From contig NZ_VLNU01000001.1 in assembly GCF_009765165.1 (NCBI RefSeq), positions 1,364,001 through 1,428,000 of the forward strand: a stretch of DNA of 64,000 bases. Direction: 5' to 3'. Below, piece after piece: positions 51,001 to 59,635 of the stretch. The translations under genes were made by a program, and so were the position numbers. The stretch is from Lysobacter panacisoli (GTDB taxonomy: Bacteria > Pseudomonadota > Gammaproteobacteria > Xanthomonadales > Xanthomonadaceae). Every line of letters begins with the position of its first letter. Position 1 is the stretch's first letter. The notes beneath the pieces are model-generated. The model was given only the letters and a program-made list of their open reading frames with translations, was not told where the DNA came from and did not search any database.

Positions 51001-51679
51001 CGGCCGCTTCGTGCAGTCGCGGGGTCGGATCGGGCGAATCCGCGGGTGGTGGCGGTGCGAGACGCGGGACGTACAACAGCTTGTACAGATCGCCGGCGAG
51101 TTCCTCCGGCGTGCGCCATTGCGACTGCAGCAGTTCGGCGTCGCGCGCGTCCGCGCCGAGCGAGCGCCACAGGTCGGTGGCGACGGCATCAATCAGTTCG
51201 CGTTCGCTGCCGATCAGCTCGGGCGCGAGCAGCGGTTGGCCCGCTTCGACCGCGTGCTCGGCCAGCGCACGCGCGCAGAATCCATGAATGGTGAAAACCG
51301 ACGCGAGATCCATCTCGCGCGCAGCCTGGCGCAGGCGACGCGCGAGCGCGACCGGATCCTCATGTCGCGCCTGGCGCTCGATCAGAGCGCGCGTGACCGC
51401 GGCCTCGCCATCGTCGTCGAGCGTGGTCGGCATCAGCGCGACTTCGTTCGCCACGCGGGCGGCGAGATCGAGGCGCAGGCGCAGGCGTTCGCGCAGTTCC
51501 TGGGTCGCCGCCTCGGTGTAGGTGACGGCGAGGATCTGGCCGACGCGCAGACCGCGTTCGATCACCAGTCGCGTGACCAGCGTCGCCAGCGTGAAGGTCT
51601 TGCCGGTACCGGCGCTCGCCTCGATCAGACGCACGCCGTCCAGCGGCAGGTCCAGGAATCCATTCACAGGTGCGTTCAC
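48062..51679 (-). CDS. recB: Exodeoxyribonuclease V subunit beta RecB
   Basis: A 1205-residue helicase-nuclease. Walker A is EASAGTGKTFTL (20-31), UvrD-like motifs follow (LVDEFQDTDPRQW, LTLHKSKGLEYPFVFLP, VGLTRARHTLW), and a C-terminal RecB nuclease domain has GKIDLVYAHDGRFHVLDYKSNRLP (catalytic D and DYK). It is the 3'-5' motor and the nuclease of RecBCD. The initiator is GTG, overlapping the recC stop (GTGA), so translation is coupled. Confidence 0.95.
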   Translation of the reverse strand: MNAPVNGFLDLPLDGVRLIEASAGTGKTFTLATLVTRLVIERGLRVGQILAVTYTEAATQELRERLRLRLDLAARVANEVALMPTTLDDDGEAAVTRALIERQARHEDPVALARRLRQAAREMDLASVFTIHGFCARALAEHAVEAGQPLLAPELIGSERELIDAVATDLWRSLGADARDAELLQSQWRTPEELAGDLYKLLYVPRLAPPPPADSPDPTPRLHEAADALRAAFHVHGDDACAALDAAIEAKILNGTVYRKGLPADVTRALAQWCEHGDATAPIHDRLDRLTPHVLADKTNKPKKGAPLKAPESPLFAAVADYIDAAQARERWLAGHRIALVHRVREDAARRLASLKRLRREQTFDDLIADLANALDGPHGARLVERLRAQYAFALVDEFQDTDPRQWGIFDRVFGDGEGGEPSLFLIGDPKQAIYRFRGGDVHTYLDAASRAQAAPALDRNFRSRPSLLRAIAALYERAGEQAFVDARIRFRDVEPGGQVADDDFRRDDRTAPALTVCTLPPPDDGRARAQWRVGEARQLAALACVASIHALLLDAREGRAVMREKGRERAPCAGDIAVLVRNHTEATLMREALAQAGVPAVAAGRRSLFSTEQASDTLVLLEALLRPDDDARLRGALATQLVGLDAATLARFDDDPALHRHWQLRALAWRDRWQRHGPLAMLNDVCAEQAPRVLALVDGERRLTNTLQLAEVLQEADMRAVGEHGLVDWLRVQIAEADDSDEAQQLRLESDAQCVQILTLHKSKGLEYPFVFLPFAAIGRDSRNGALCEYHDGNGRVLQLRSEATPEHSAAWSNAKVQQDEEERGEDARLLYVGLTRARHTLWLATGPFAQAELSPLAAMLDDTDVLTDALDDAFELRRIAWPLTLPESLPPDNDARVAAARAAARTVSRDWWVYSFTQLANEAPGTVEAAPRAIAEEGGARDEPAPVVPDGDPRFAGSRFGNVLHGALERVDFSAWAGWPNAAPDERELTHLRAALHAEGYGDEDIADGVDVLVPLIGNTLAVPLPEGARLCDVPHDARLAEMEFHFALRATSTQDLLSLLHRHDVLTERQGFGARQRLEGLMTGKIDLVYAHDGRFHVLDYKSNRLPRYEHDALSQAMEDSEYTLQALLYALALHRWLRFRMGDEYDYDTHFGGVRYLFCRGLDPSDEEAPGVHAWCPPRTLIDELDALMSHGAHARTEATA

Positions 51680-54600
51680 GCGTCGCCTCCGCTGCGTGCG
51701 TGCACGACGGCGTCGAACAGGCGCGTGGCGAGGTCACGGAAACGAGCGCCGTCCGCATCGTCGAGGAAGGGATCGCGCCCGCGCAGGGCGAGCTGCACGG
51801 CGGCGTTGTTCACTTCGCCCCAGCGTCGATCATCGCCGAACCATTGCTGCCGCGCGGCCTTCCACGCCGCGTGTTCGGCCGCATCGTCGCCGCGCGGCGC
51901 GGAGTACCACAGCCATGCCGAGCGCGCCTGCACCGGCAACGGTTCGCGCAGCCCCTCGCGTCGCAACGCGAGCAGCGCGCGCAATGCAGCGCGCGCGCGC
52001 TCGGGCGACGCCGCTTCGCGCAAACGCACCGCGGCGCCCTCCTCCCATTGGGCGAGCTGCGCCAGCGGACGCGCATCGCCCAGCGCGGACAGCACCAGCC
52101 AGTCTAGGCCGTGCGCGATCTGCGCGGGGCCGTGCAGGGCGTCGAGGCGCGTGCGCAGCGCGCCGTGCGGGTACAGGCGGTCGAGGTGCCCGTACAGGCG
52201 CACGCCGTCGAGGTCGAGTTCGAACGCGCGCGTCTGCGCTTCGCCTTCGCGCCAGCGTCGCAGCGCGGCGGCGTAGGGCTGCACTTCCGAGACCAGTGCC
52301 GCCAACTGGCGCTCGCCCAGCGGGCCGGACGGCAGCAGCGCGCGCGCACGAAGCCGCCGTGCGAGCGCGTCGGTGTCGCCCTCCACGCACGCATCGAACA
52401 CGACCTGCTGCAAACGCCAGCGGTCCAGTCCGCGCGCGGGCGCGGTCAATGGATCGAGGTCGTCGCCGGCTTCGATCTCGTCGGGCAGGCGCAGGCCCAT
52501 GCGCGTGCGCAGGAAGTGGCCGGCCGGATCGACGAGGAAACGCCGCAGCGCGACGAGCGCCAGTTCGCTTTCCGGTTCGGCCTGAGTCAGGACGTCGCTG
52601 AACCACGGACCGGGCTCTTCGCGCGGACGACGCAGTGCGTCGGCGGCGGGATGCCATTGGCCCTGGTAGCTGAAGTGGCGTGGATCGTCGCCGTCGCTGA
52701 AGGCGCGCGGCGAGAACGGCTGCAGCGGATGCTGCACCACGAGGTCGCGACGTGCGTCGGCATCGTGATGGCACGCAGCCGCGGCATCGAGCAGCTCCGA
52801 CACCAGCACCGACGGTTCGCGCGCACTGCCGTCACGCGGATCGGCGCCGAGCCAGCTCAGGTGGAACACCTCGCCCGCCGACGTGAACAGCTGCAGGAAC
52901 AGGAAGCGGTCGTCCTCGCGCAGCGAGCGGTCGCCGTAGCGGCGCGACGGCGTCGCCAGTTCCTGCGCCATGCGGTTGAGCCCACCGTCGGGATCGCGTC
53001 GTGGATAGTCGCCGTCGTTCATGCCGACCACGCAGATCACCCGGAACGGGATCAAGCGCATCGGCACCATGCGCGCGAAGCTGACGCCGCCGGTGAGAAG
53101 CGGCGCGCGCGTGTCCGATTCCGACAACGCCTGCTGGAAATGCGCACGCACGACGTCCGGCGGCACCGGCTTGTCGAAGCCGGCCTCCTCGGCGCTGGTC
53201 GCGAAGGTGTCGATGTGGCGGCGCAGGCGATCGAGCGCGCGCTGGTCGGCGATCGCGCGCGGATGTTCCGGCAGCAGAGCGTCGAGCAGCGCGAACAGGA
53301 CGTCGCGCCACTGCGCGGGCGGCATCGCCCGACCAAGCACGCGCTCGTGGCGTGCGAACACGCGCAACACGCGGATCAGTGCATCGAGCGCGTCGAGCGC
53401 GCTGCCTTCCAGTTCGGTCCACGGCGCGACACCGGCGATGTCCTCGTCGTCGCCGCTGGCGTGGCCGAGCAATAGACGGTCGAGGGCGAAGCGCCACGTG
53501 TAGGCGTCGTCGGCCGGTGCGTCGTGGCGCGCGCGATGGTCGGGGTCCAGGCCCCAGCGCGCGCCGGCCTCGTGCAGCCAGCCGCGCAGGCGTTCGATGC
53601 CGGGCGCGTCCAGGCCGGCGGCCTCGGCGAGCGCGGGCGTCGCCAGCAAGTCGAGGACTTCGCCCACGCCGAAGCGCGCGATCGGCAGCGACAGCAGGCG
53701 CAGGAAGACTTCCGCGAGCGGTTCGCCGGCGAGCGGACTCAGATCGGCCAGCGCATAGGGAATGTAGTCGCGACGTCCGCCGAGTCCACCGAAAACCGCT
53801 TCGATGTGCGGACGGTACGGATCGATGTCGGGCGCTAGCACCGCGATCTCGCGCGCCTGCAATGGCGGGTCGAAGCGACGGCCTTCCGGCAGCGCGTTGT
53901 CGAGCAGCGCGCGCAGCCGATCGTGCAGCACCTGCACTTCGCGCAGGCGCGTGTGGCACGCGTGGACCTGCAGGCTGGGGTCGTCGCGATCGACGCGCGC
54001 GCGCCACGGCCGTGGCGCACGACGGTGCAGCAGGTCGCGCTGCAGGCGGCCGAGCAGGCTGTCGCGTTCGGGCTCGTCGTCGTCCAGCGCCTCGGGATCG
54101 GCATAGCGTTCGACTTCGAGCGAGGGATGCACCACCTCGTAGCTGCCGAGCACCGCCATGAAGTCGCGACCCGCCGCGCCCCAGTTGGCCAGCAGCGGGT
54201 TTTCGTCGTCGCCGGCGGTCGGGTCGTCGCGCAGGCGCTGGCCCCAGGTCGGCAGGTCGCCCCAATAGCGGCGCGACGGTGTGGGCACATAGAAATGCAG
54301 CGTGCCGGCGCGGGCCTGGGTCGAGATCACGCGCAGCACGTCGGGCGAGATGTTGAGCGTGGCGAAGGCGAACAGCCGCTTCGGCATGCCGGCCGGCAAC
54401 GGGCCGGCCGGCGCGCCGAAGCGCGCGAGGTAGTCGTCGATGCGGCGCGCGCGATGGCGCCGGCCGGCGGCCACGCGTCGCCACAAGGCCGCCTGCGCGT
54501 CGTCGCCGTCGCGCGCGCTTTCCCACGACAGCAGCCAGTCGCGGCGCCAGGCCTGGTACTTCTCGAAGATCGAGGCGAGTTCGCCCGACAGCGCCCACGG

Positions 54601-54984
54601 CTTGAGCGGATCGCCGCCGCGCAGGTACTCGCGCAACGGCGCGAAGGCGCGTCCGCCAAGTGCGGCCGGATCCGACAACTGCGCGTACAGACGCCATTGC
54701 AGCGCGGCCGCATCGAGGTCGTCGCTGGCGCCGGTGACGTTGGCATCGAGCGCCTCGCGCACGAATTCGCCCGGGGTGAGGAAGCGCAGGTTCGCCGCCA
54801 CGCCCTGCCGCTGCGCCAGGGTCGACTGCAGCCAGCGCCGCATCGCGACCTGCGGGATCAGCACCACGTCGGGCGCCAGCAGCGGCCGTCCGGGCACCGG
54901 CTCGCGCAGGTGTACCGCCAGCAGCTCGGCCAGCACGTCCAGTGCGTTGGAATGGTAGAGACGGAAGTCGGGGCGGCCGGGCAT
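51676..54984 (-). CDS. recC: Exodeoxyribonuclease V subunit gamma RecC
   Basis: A 1102-residue RecC. Typical stretches are FRLYHSNALDVLAELL at the start, FLTPGEFVREALDAN, and the inactive-helicase domains with MVPMRLIPFRVICVVGMNDGDYPR. RecC holds the complex together and reads the Chi site. The start at 54984 gives MPGRPDF; upstream in-frame sequence is unlikely to be coding. Order recC-recB-recD with 4-base overlaps. Confidence 0.93.
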   Translation of the reverse strand: MPGRPDFRLYHSNALDVLAELLAVHLREPVPGRPLLAPDVVLIPQVAMRRWLQSTLAQRQGVAANLRFLTPGEFVREALDANVTGASDDLDAAALQWRLYAQLSDPAALGGRAFAPLREYLRGGDPLKPWALSGELASIFEKYQAWRRDWLLSWESARDGDDAQAALWRRVAAGRRHRARRIDDYLARFGAPAGPLPAGMPKRLFAFATLNISPDVLRVISTQARAGTLHFYVPTPSRRYWGDLPTWGQRLRDDPTAGDDENPLLANWGAAGRDFMAVLGSYEVVHPSLEVERYADPEALDDDEPERDSLLGRLQRDLLHRRAPRPWRARVDRDDPSLQVHACHTRLREVQVLHDRLRALLDNALPEGRRFDPPLQAREIAVLAPDIDPYRPHIEAVFGGLGGRRDYIPYALADLSPLAGEPLAEVFLRLLSLPIARFGVGEVLDLLATPALAEAAGLDAPGIERLRGWLHEAGARWGLDPDHRARHDAPADDAYTWRFALDRLLLGHASGDDEDIAGVAPWTELEGSALDALDALIRVLRVFARHERVLGRAMPPAQWRDVLFALLDALLPEHPRAIADQRALDRLRRHIDTFATSAEEAGFDKPVPPDVVRAHFQQALSESDTRAPLLTGGVSFARMVPMRLIPFRVICVVGMNDGDYPRRDPDGGLNRMAQELATPSRRYGDRSLREDDRFLFLQLFTSAGEVFHLSWLGADPRDGSAREPSVLVSELLDAAAACHHDADARRDLVVQHPLQPFSPRAFSDGDDPRHFSYQGQWHPAADALRRPREEPGPWFSDVLTQAEPESELALVALRRFLVDPAGHFLRTRMGLRLPDEIEAGDDLDPLTAPARGLDRWRLQQVVFDACVEGDTDALARRLRARALLPSGPLGERQLAALVSEVQPYAAALRRWREGEAQTRAFELDLDGVRLYGHLDRLYPHGALRTRLDALHGPAQIAHGLDWLVLSALGDARPLAQLAQWEEGAAVRLREAASPERARAALRALLALRREGLREPLPVQARSAWLWYSAPRGDDAAEHAAWKAARQQWFGDDRRWGEVNNAAVQLALRGRDPFLDDADGARFRDLATRLFDAVVHARSGGDA

Positions 54985-55236
54985 CGCGGCTATCTTGCCG
55001 GAGCGCCGTCGCGATAGCCGAGACGGGGCGTGGGCACGATTAAGACCGCCCCAAAATCCGCGCCCGAGAATCCCCCGGGAAATCGGCGAGTTGCTCGACG
55101 TTCGGCGCGGATGCCGGCGAAGGTCGAGCCAACTCGCCGAACCTGCCACAATGTCGTCTTCCGGTTCCCGTTCAGCCACCTCCGGCCAAGCTGCCGCACT
55201 TCGTTCCGGCAGCCCGGTTGCCTACGTCCAGCGCGC

Positions 55237-56025
55237 ATGACCCAAGAAGGTCCCATCGTCCGGCTCAGCCAACTCCGCCTCGATCGTGGCGGACGCACCG
55301 TGCTGCGCGACATCAACCTGGACGTGCCACGCGGAAGCATCGTCGCGGTGCTCGGTCCGTCGGGCAGCGGCAAGTCCACCCTGCTCTCGGCGCTGACCGG
55401 TGAACTCACGCCGGCGTCGGGCACGGTCGAAGTGCTCGGCCAGCCGGTGCCGCAGGGCCGTCGCGCGCTGCTCGAACTGCGCAAGGGGATCGGCGTGCTG
55501 CTGCAGGGCAACGGCCTGCTGACCGACCTCACCGCGGCCGAGAACGTCGCCCTGCCCCTGCGCGCGCACACGAACCTGCCCGACGCGGTGATCCGCCGGC
55601 TGGTGCTGATGAAGCTGCACGCGGTCGGCCTGCGCGCCGCCGCGGACGCTTTCCCGCGCGAGCTGTCCGGCGGCATGGCCCGTCGCGTCGCGCTGGCGCG
55701 CGCGCTGGCACTGGATCCGCCGCTGATGATCTACGACGAGCCGCTCACCGGCCTGGACCCGATCGCCTCCGGCGTGGTGATGGACCTGGTGCGCCGCCTC
55801 AACGACACCCTCGGCCTGACCAGCATCGTGGTGACCCACCACGTGCACGAAACCCTGCCCGTCGCCGACCACGCCATCGTGATCGCCAATGGCGCGATCG
55901 TCTTTTCCGGCACGCCGGCTCAGCTGGAAACCAGCGACGATCCGCTGGTGCGCCAGTTCCTCAAGGGCGAACCGGACGGTCCCATCGCATTCGATGCCGC
56001 ACCGCGCACTCCGGAGGCCGCCTGA
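55237..56025 (+). CDS. mlaF: Phospholipid ABC transporter ATP-binding protein MlaF
   Basis: A 262-residue ABC ATPase. Walker A is LGPSGSGKST, the signature ELSGGMARRVALARA, and Walker B with DEPLTGLDP. With MlaE, MlaD and MlaB it forms the inner-membrane complex that moves phospholipids between membranes, keeping outer-leaflet asymmetry. The ATG at 55237 lies just after the divergent region shared with recC (252 bases). One base is shared with the mlaE start (TGATG). Confidence 0.94.
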   Translation: MTQEGPIVRLSQLRLDRGGRTVLRDINLDVPRGSIVAVLGPSGSGKSTLLSALTGELTPASGTVEVLGQPVPQGRRALLELRKGIGVLLQGNGLLTDLTAAENVALPLRAHTNLPDAVIRRLVLMKLHAVGLRAAADAFPRELSGGMARRVALARALALDPPLMIYDEPLTGLDPIASGVVMDLVRRLNDTLGLTSIVVTHHVHETLPVADHAIVIANGAIVFSGTPAQLETSDDPLVRQFLKGEPDGPIAFDAAPRTPEAA

Positions 56026-56774
56026 TGCCTTTCGTCGCCGCCACCCGTTCGCTGGGCCGCGCCGGCCTGTTCTCGCTGTCGGTCCTGCGCGCCTCCAGGC
56101 CGACCGCCGACTTCTGGCGTGAGCTGATCCGCGAGATCTACAAGATCGGTGCACGTTCGCTTCCGATCATCGCTGTTGGCGGCGCCTTCGTCGGCCTTTC
56201 GGTGACGCTGCTGGGCTATCGCGCGCTCGAAACGTACGGCGCGACGGCCCAGGTCAGCGCCCTGCTCGGCCTGGGTCTTTACCGCGAACTCGGCCCGGTC
56301 CTGACCGCCCTGCTCTTCATCGGCCGCGCCGGCAGCTCGATCGCCGCCGAACTGGGCCTGATGCGCGCCACCGACCAGATCACCGCGCTGGGCCTGATGG
56401 CCATCGACCCGGTCGGCAAGGCCGTCGCGCCGCGCTTCTGGGCGGCGGTGCTGTGCGTGCCGCTGCTGACCGGTTTCTTCTGCAGCCTCGCGATCACCGC
56501 CAGCTACTTCGAATCGGTCCACGTGATCGGCCTGGACAACGGCACGTTCTGGCAGGTGCTGCGCGACAGCGTCGATTTCGTCGACGACTTCGTGATGGCC
56601 TTCGTGAAGTCGGCGGTGTTCGGCGGCACGGCGGCGCTGGTGGCGGCCTACGTGGGCTTCCACGCCGAGCCGACCATCGAGGGCACGTCGGTCGCGACGA
56701 CCCGCGCCGTGGTCAACGCTTCGCTGCTGGTGCTGATGTTCAACTTCGTCATGTCCGCTTTCCTGTTCCAGTAA
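56025..56774 (+). CDS. mlaE: Phospholipid ABC transporter permease MlaE
   Basis: A 249-residue MlaE permease (ABC2-like, DUF140). Features are the GGAFVGLSVTLLGY segment, the GRAGSSIAAELGLMRATDQITAL motif, and RVALGLM-type C-terminal helices. It spans the inner membrane with MlaF bound to its cytosolic face. Starts within the mlaF stop and is followed by mlaD after 35 bases. Confidence 0.95.
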   Translation: MPFVAATRSLGRAGLFSLSVLRASRPTADFWRELIREIYKIGARSLPIIAVGGAFVGLSVTLLGYRALETYGATAQVSALLGLGLYRELGPVLTALLFIGRAGSSIAAELGLMRATDQITALGLMAIDPVGKAVAPRFWAAVLCVPLLTGFFCSLAITASYFESVHVIGLDNGTFWQVLRDSVDFVDDFVMAFVKSAVFGGTAALVAAYVGFHAEPTIEGTSVATTRAVVNASLLVLMFNFVMSAFLFQ

Positions 56775-56809
56775 GACTGATCAGTAAGGCGACTTCCAGG
56801 AATCCCCGC

Positions 56810-57364
56810 ATGAGTTCCCGCGCTCCCCGTATCGAATTCGCCGTCGGCGCCTTCCTCCTGCTGGCGCTCGCCTCCCTCCTCGTACTCGCGCTGGCCTCCA
56901 CCAACGGGCGCTGGGGCATGGGTGGCGATACCTACGAATTGACCGCACGTTTCTCGACGATCGGCGCACTTCGACCCAACGCCCCGATCAAGATCGGTGG
57001 CGTGTCGATCGGACATGTCGCCCGGATCGACGTAGATCCCGTCAAGTTCGACACCGTTGTGACCCTGGCCGTGAACAAGCGCTACGACAAGCTGCCCGCC
57101 GACACCGCGGCCAGCATCCTGACCAGCGGCCTGCTCGGCGAGAGCTACCTGAACCTGGCGCCGGGCGGCGACCCGGAGAACCTGAAGCCGGGCGACGAGA
57201 TCTACCTGACCCAGTCGGCCGTGGACCTGATCCAGCTGGTGGGCAAGTACATGTTCAGCGGCGGTGGCGCCAAGCCTGCCGACAATGCCGCGCAGGGCGC
57301 CGGCCAGGCCGATGTTCCCGACTACCTCCAGGGCGAAGCCGCCCCCAAGGACGAGACCAAGTAA
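56810..57364 (+). CDS. mlaD: Phospholipid-binding MCE protein MlaD
   Basis: A 184-residue MCE-domain protein: an N-terminal anchor (about 10-30), then an MCE fold with FSTIGALRPNAPIKIGGVSIGHV and SGLLGESYLNLAPGG. MlaD forms a hexameric ring in the periplasm on MlaE and passes lipid between MlaC and the transporter. The C-terminal tail is Ala/Gly-rich. Confidence 0.93.
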   Translation: MSSRAPRIEFAVGAFLLLALASLLVLALASTNGRWGMGGDTYELTARFSTIGALRPNAPIKIGGVSIGHVARIDVDPVKFDTVVTLAVNKRYDKLPADTAASILTSGLLGESYLNLAPGGDPENLKPGDEIYLTQSAVDLIQLVGKYMFSGGGAKPADNAAQGAGQADVPDYLQGEAAPKDETK

Positions 57365-57366
57365 CC

Positions 57367-58038
57367 ATGACGCGTACTCCCCACCGTTCGCTGACCCTCC
57401 TGATCGCCGCCGCGCTGGCCGTGGCCGCCCCGGCCGCCGTGCTCGCGCAGACCGCGCCCGCCGCCGCCGCGACCACCGCCCCGGCCGGCTCGCCGAGCCA
57501 GCTGGTGCTGAGCAACAGCACCCGCATCCTGGCGACGCTGGAGTCGCGCCGCGCCGAGTTCACCCAGAACCGGGCCGCGCTGCGCGAGTTCGTCGCCAGC
57601 GAGTTCAACAACATGTTCGACCGCGACTACTCCGCGCGCATGGTGCTGGGCGTGCACGCTCGCGGCGCGTCGGACGCCGACGTGAAGGTCTTCGCCGATG
57701 CGCTGGCCGACAGCCTGATGCAGCGCTACGGCTCCTCGCTGCTGGACCTCAACAGCAAGCTCAAGGTCCGGGTGAAGTCTGAAACCCCGCTGCGCGGTGG
57801 CGCGATCGTGAAGGTGTCCAGCGAATACCTGCGCCAGGGCAACGAGCCGGTGCCGGTCGACTACCTGATGCGCAAGGTCGGCACGCAGTGGAAGGTGTTC
57901 GACGTGATGGTGGAAGGCGTCAGCTTCGTGCAGACCTTCCGCAACCAGTTCGATGCACCGCTGAAGCAGAAGTCGATTCCGCAGGTCGCGGCCGACATCA
58001 AGGCCGGCAAGCTGCAGGCCGAAGCGGCCAGCAACTGA
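57367..58038 (+). CDS. mlaC: Periplasmic phospholipid carrier MlaC
   Basis: A 223-residue MlaC with a Sec signal peptide (LTLLIAAALAVAAPAAVLAQ). The mature part contains FVASEFNNMFDRDYSARMVLG, VPVDYLMRKVGTQWKVFDV and VSFVQTFRNQFDAPLKQKS, all family-typical. It ferries phospholipid between MlaA and MlaD. It starts 2 bases after the mlaD stop. Confidence 0.94.
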   Translation: MTRTPHRSLTLLIAAALAVAAPAAVLAQTAPAAAATTAPAGSPSQLVLSNSTRILATLESRRAEFTQNRAALREFVASEFNNMFDRDYSARMVLGVHARGASDADVKVFADALADSLMQRYGSSLLDLNSKLKVRVKSETPLRGGAIVKVSSEYLRQGNEPVPVDYLMRKVGTQWKVFDVMVEGVSFVQTFRNQFDAPLKQKSIPQVAADIKAGKLQAEAASN

Positions 58039-58040
58039 TC

Positions 58041-58310
58041 ATGGCCACGGTACGCCAGGACGGCGACACCCTCGCCTTCGCAGGCGCGCTCGATCGCGCC
58101 TGTGTCGTCGCGCTGTGGCCGCAGGTCCGCAACGCGTCGGCGCGCCGGCTCGACCTGACCGCCGTGGACACCGTCGACAGCGCCGGCCTGGCCCTGCTGG
58201 CCGAGTTGTGCGAACGCCTGGGCATCGCCGAAGTCGTCGGCGAGCCTTCCGGCCTGGCCGAACTGCGTACCGCATACCGCCTCGACCGCAATCTCGCGTT
58301 CGCCGGCTGA
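58041..58310 (+). CDS. mlaB: STAS-domain protein MlaB
   Basis: An 89-residue single STAS domain (DLTAVDTVDSAGLALLAELC is the core motif). MlaB binds MlaF and stabilises the complex. The ATG lies 2 bases after the mlaC stop, so it is in the same operon. Confidence 0.88.
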   Translation: MATVRQDGDTLAFAGALDRACVVALWPQVRNASARRLDLTAVDTVDSAGLALLAELCERLGIAEVVGEPSGLAELRTAYRLDRNLAFAG

Positions 58311-58386
58311 TCCTGGCGACACTCCGTTCCGGTCGTGGCCGCATGCGGCGCGGCCGGGCGCCCCCCGAGCCCCTTACACTGCGACC

Positions 58387-59553
58387 ATGCGCCCCCACGC
58401 ACCCCTACTCGCGTTCGTGCTCGCCAGCGTGCCGCTGATCGGCGACGCGCAGATCCTCGTTCGTCCGTTGTCGGGCCAGCAGCGCGAGGCCTTCGAGCGC
58501 TGCATGAAGGAAGCCGGGCAGGACGCGGCCAAGGTGCGCGAGTGCGCGAAGATGACGTTGGACGGCGAGACCACGCCGCGTACGCCGGAAACGCCCACGA
58601 CGACGCAGCCCACGCCTGAAACGCCGGTTGCGCCGCCCCCGGAACAGCCGACGCCGGTCGAACCGCTGCCGCCCGATGCGCCGCGGCCGACCGATATCCC
58701 GCCGACGCCAGTGCCGCCGACGGAGCCCGAACCGAGCCCGCCTGCGCCGCCGGAAGACACGCGCACGCAGGCCGAGCGCGACTACGACGCGATCTACGGC
58801 GCCGAGCAGGACTACGGCGATCCGAACCTGCCCGAGCCCGTGTCGACGCCCAAGAGCTACGACCCCTGGGAGCGCTACAACCGGCAGATGCACCGCTTCA
58901 ACAACGCGGTCGACCGCACCGTCGCGCGACCGCTCGCGCGCGGCTACGTGAAGGTCGTGCCGCGTCCGTTCCGCCTGGGTGTGAGCAACTTCTTCAACAA
59001 CCTCGGCCAGCCGGTCTCGGCGATCAACGCGCTGCTGCAGGGCAAGCCCAAGCAGGCCGGGCAGTCGATGGGCCGCTTCCTGCTCAATTCGACGCTGGGT
59101 ATCGGCGGCATCTTCGATCCGGCCTCCGACGCCAAGCTGCCGAACAAGAGCGAGGACTTCGGCCAGACGCTCGGCACGTGGGGCTGGAAGAAGTCACGTT
59201 ACTTCGAGTTGCCATTGTTCGGCCCGCGCACGCTGCGCGACACCTTCGGCATGGTCGGCGATGCGCCGCTGAGTCCGATCCGCCAGATCGAGGCCGACAA
59301 GACGCGCATCCCGCTGCAGGGTCTGCAGCTGGTCGACGTGCGCTCGCAGCTGCTCGCCACCGACAGCTTCCGCGAAGGTGCGGAGGACGATTACGCACTG
59401 GTGCGCGATGCATGGATCCAGCGCCGCGATTACCAGATCTTCGGCGACCGCATGAAGGAAGACGACGACTCGCTGCCGGATTACCTGCGCGACGACACCA
59501 ATCCGCAGGTGCCGGTCGACGCGATGCCGGTGATGCCGACCGACGGCGGTTGA
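58387..59553 (+). CDS. mlaA: Phospholipid-binding lipoprotein-like MlaA with long Pro-rich N-terminal region
   Basis: A 388-residue protein. Residues about 150-350 form a VacJ/MlaA domain: YDPWERYNRQMHRFNNAVDR, GVSNFFNNLGQP, NSTLGIGGIFDPAS and FGQTLGTWGW. The N-terminal 150 residues are a weak signal sequence, a short helical part with two Cys, and a Pro/Thr/Glu-rich spacer (about 62-122). The usual lipobox is not evident: the signal-like start ends VPLIGDAQ. It extracts mislocalised phospholipid from the outer membrane. It is part of the mla operon, 76 bases after mlaB. Confidence 0.87.
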   Translation: MRPHAPLLAFVLASVPLIGDAQILVRPLSGQQREAFERCMKEAGQDAAKVRECAKMTLDGETTPRTPETPTTTQPTPETPVAPPPEQPTPVEPLPPDAPRPTDIPPTPVPPTEPEPSPPAPPEDTRTQAERDYDAIYGAEQDYGDPNLPEPVSTPKSYDPWERYNRQMHRFNNAVDRTVARPLARGYVKVVPRPFRLGVSNFFNNLGQPVSAINALLQGKPKQAGQSMGRFLLNSTLGIGGIFDPASDAKLPNKSEDFGQTLGTWGWKKSRYFELPLFGPRTLRDTFGMVGDAPLSPIRQIEADKTRIPLQGLQLVDVRSQLLATDSFREGAEDDYALVRDAWIQRRDYQIFGDRMKEDDDSLPDYLRDDTNPQVPVDAMPVMPTDGG

Positions 59554-59577
59554 GCGCTACGAACGAGTAACGAAAAA

Positions 59578-59603
59578 GCCCCGGCAATGCCGGGGCTTTT
59601 TTT
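59578..59603 (+). terminator. Intrinsic terminator after mlaA
   Basis: GCCCCGGC-AAT-GCCGGGGC followed by seven T, with five A before it (59573-59577), so it could also work leftward for rmuC. It lies about 25 bases after the mlaA stop and is the strongest terminator in the window. Confidence 0.9.
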
Positions 59604-59635
59604 ATCGCTGCGTTCCGGGGCAGGGCGCCCGCGGA

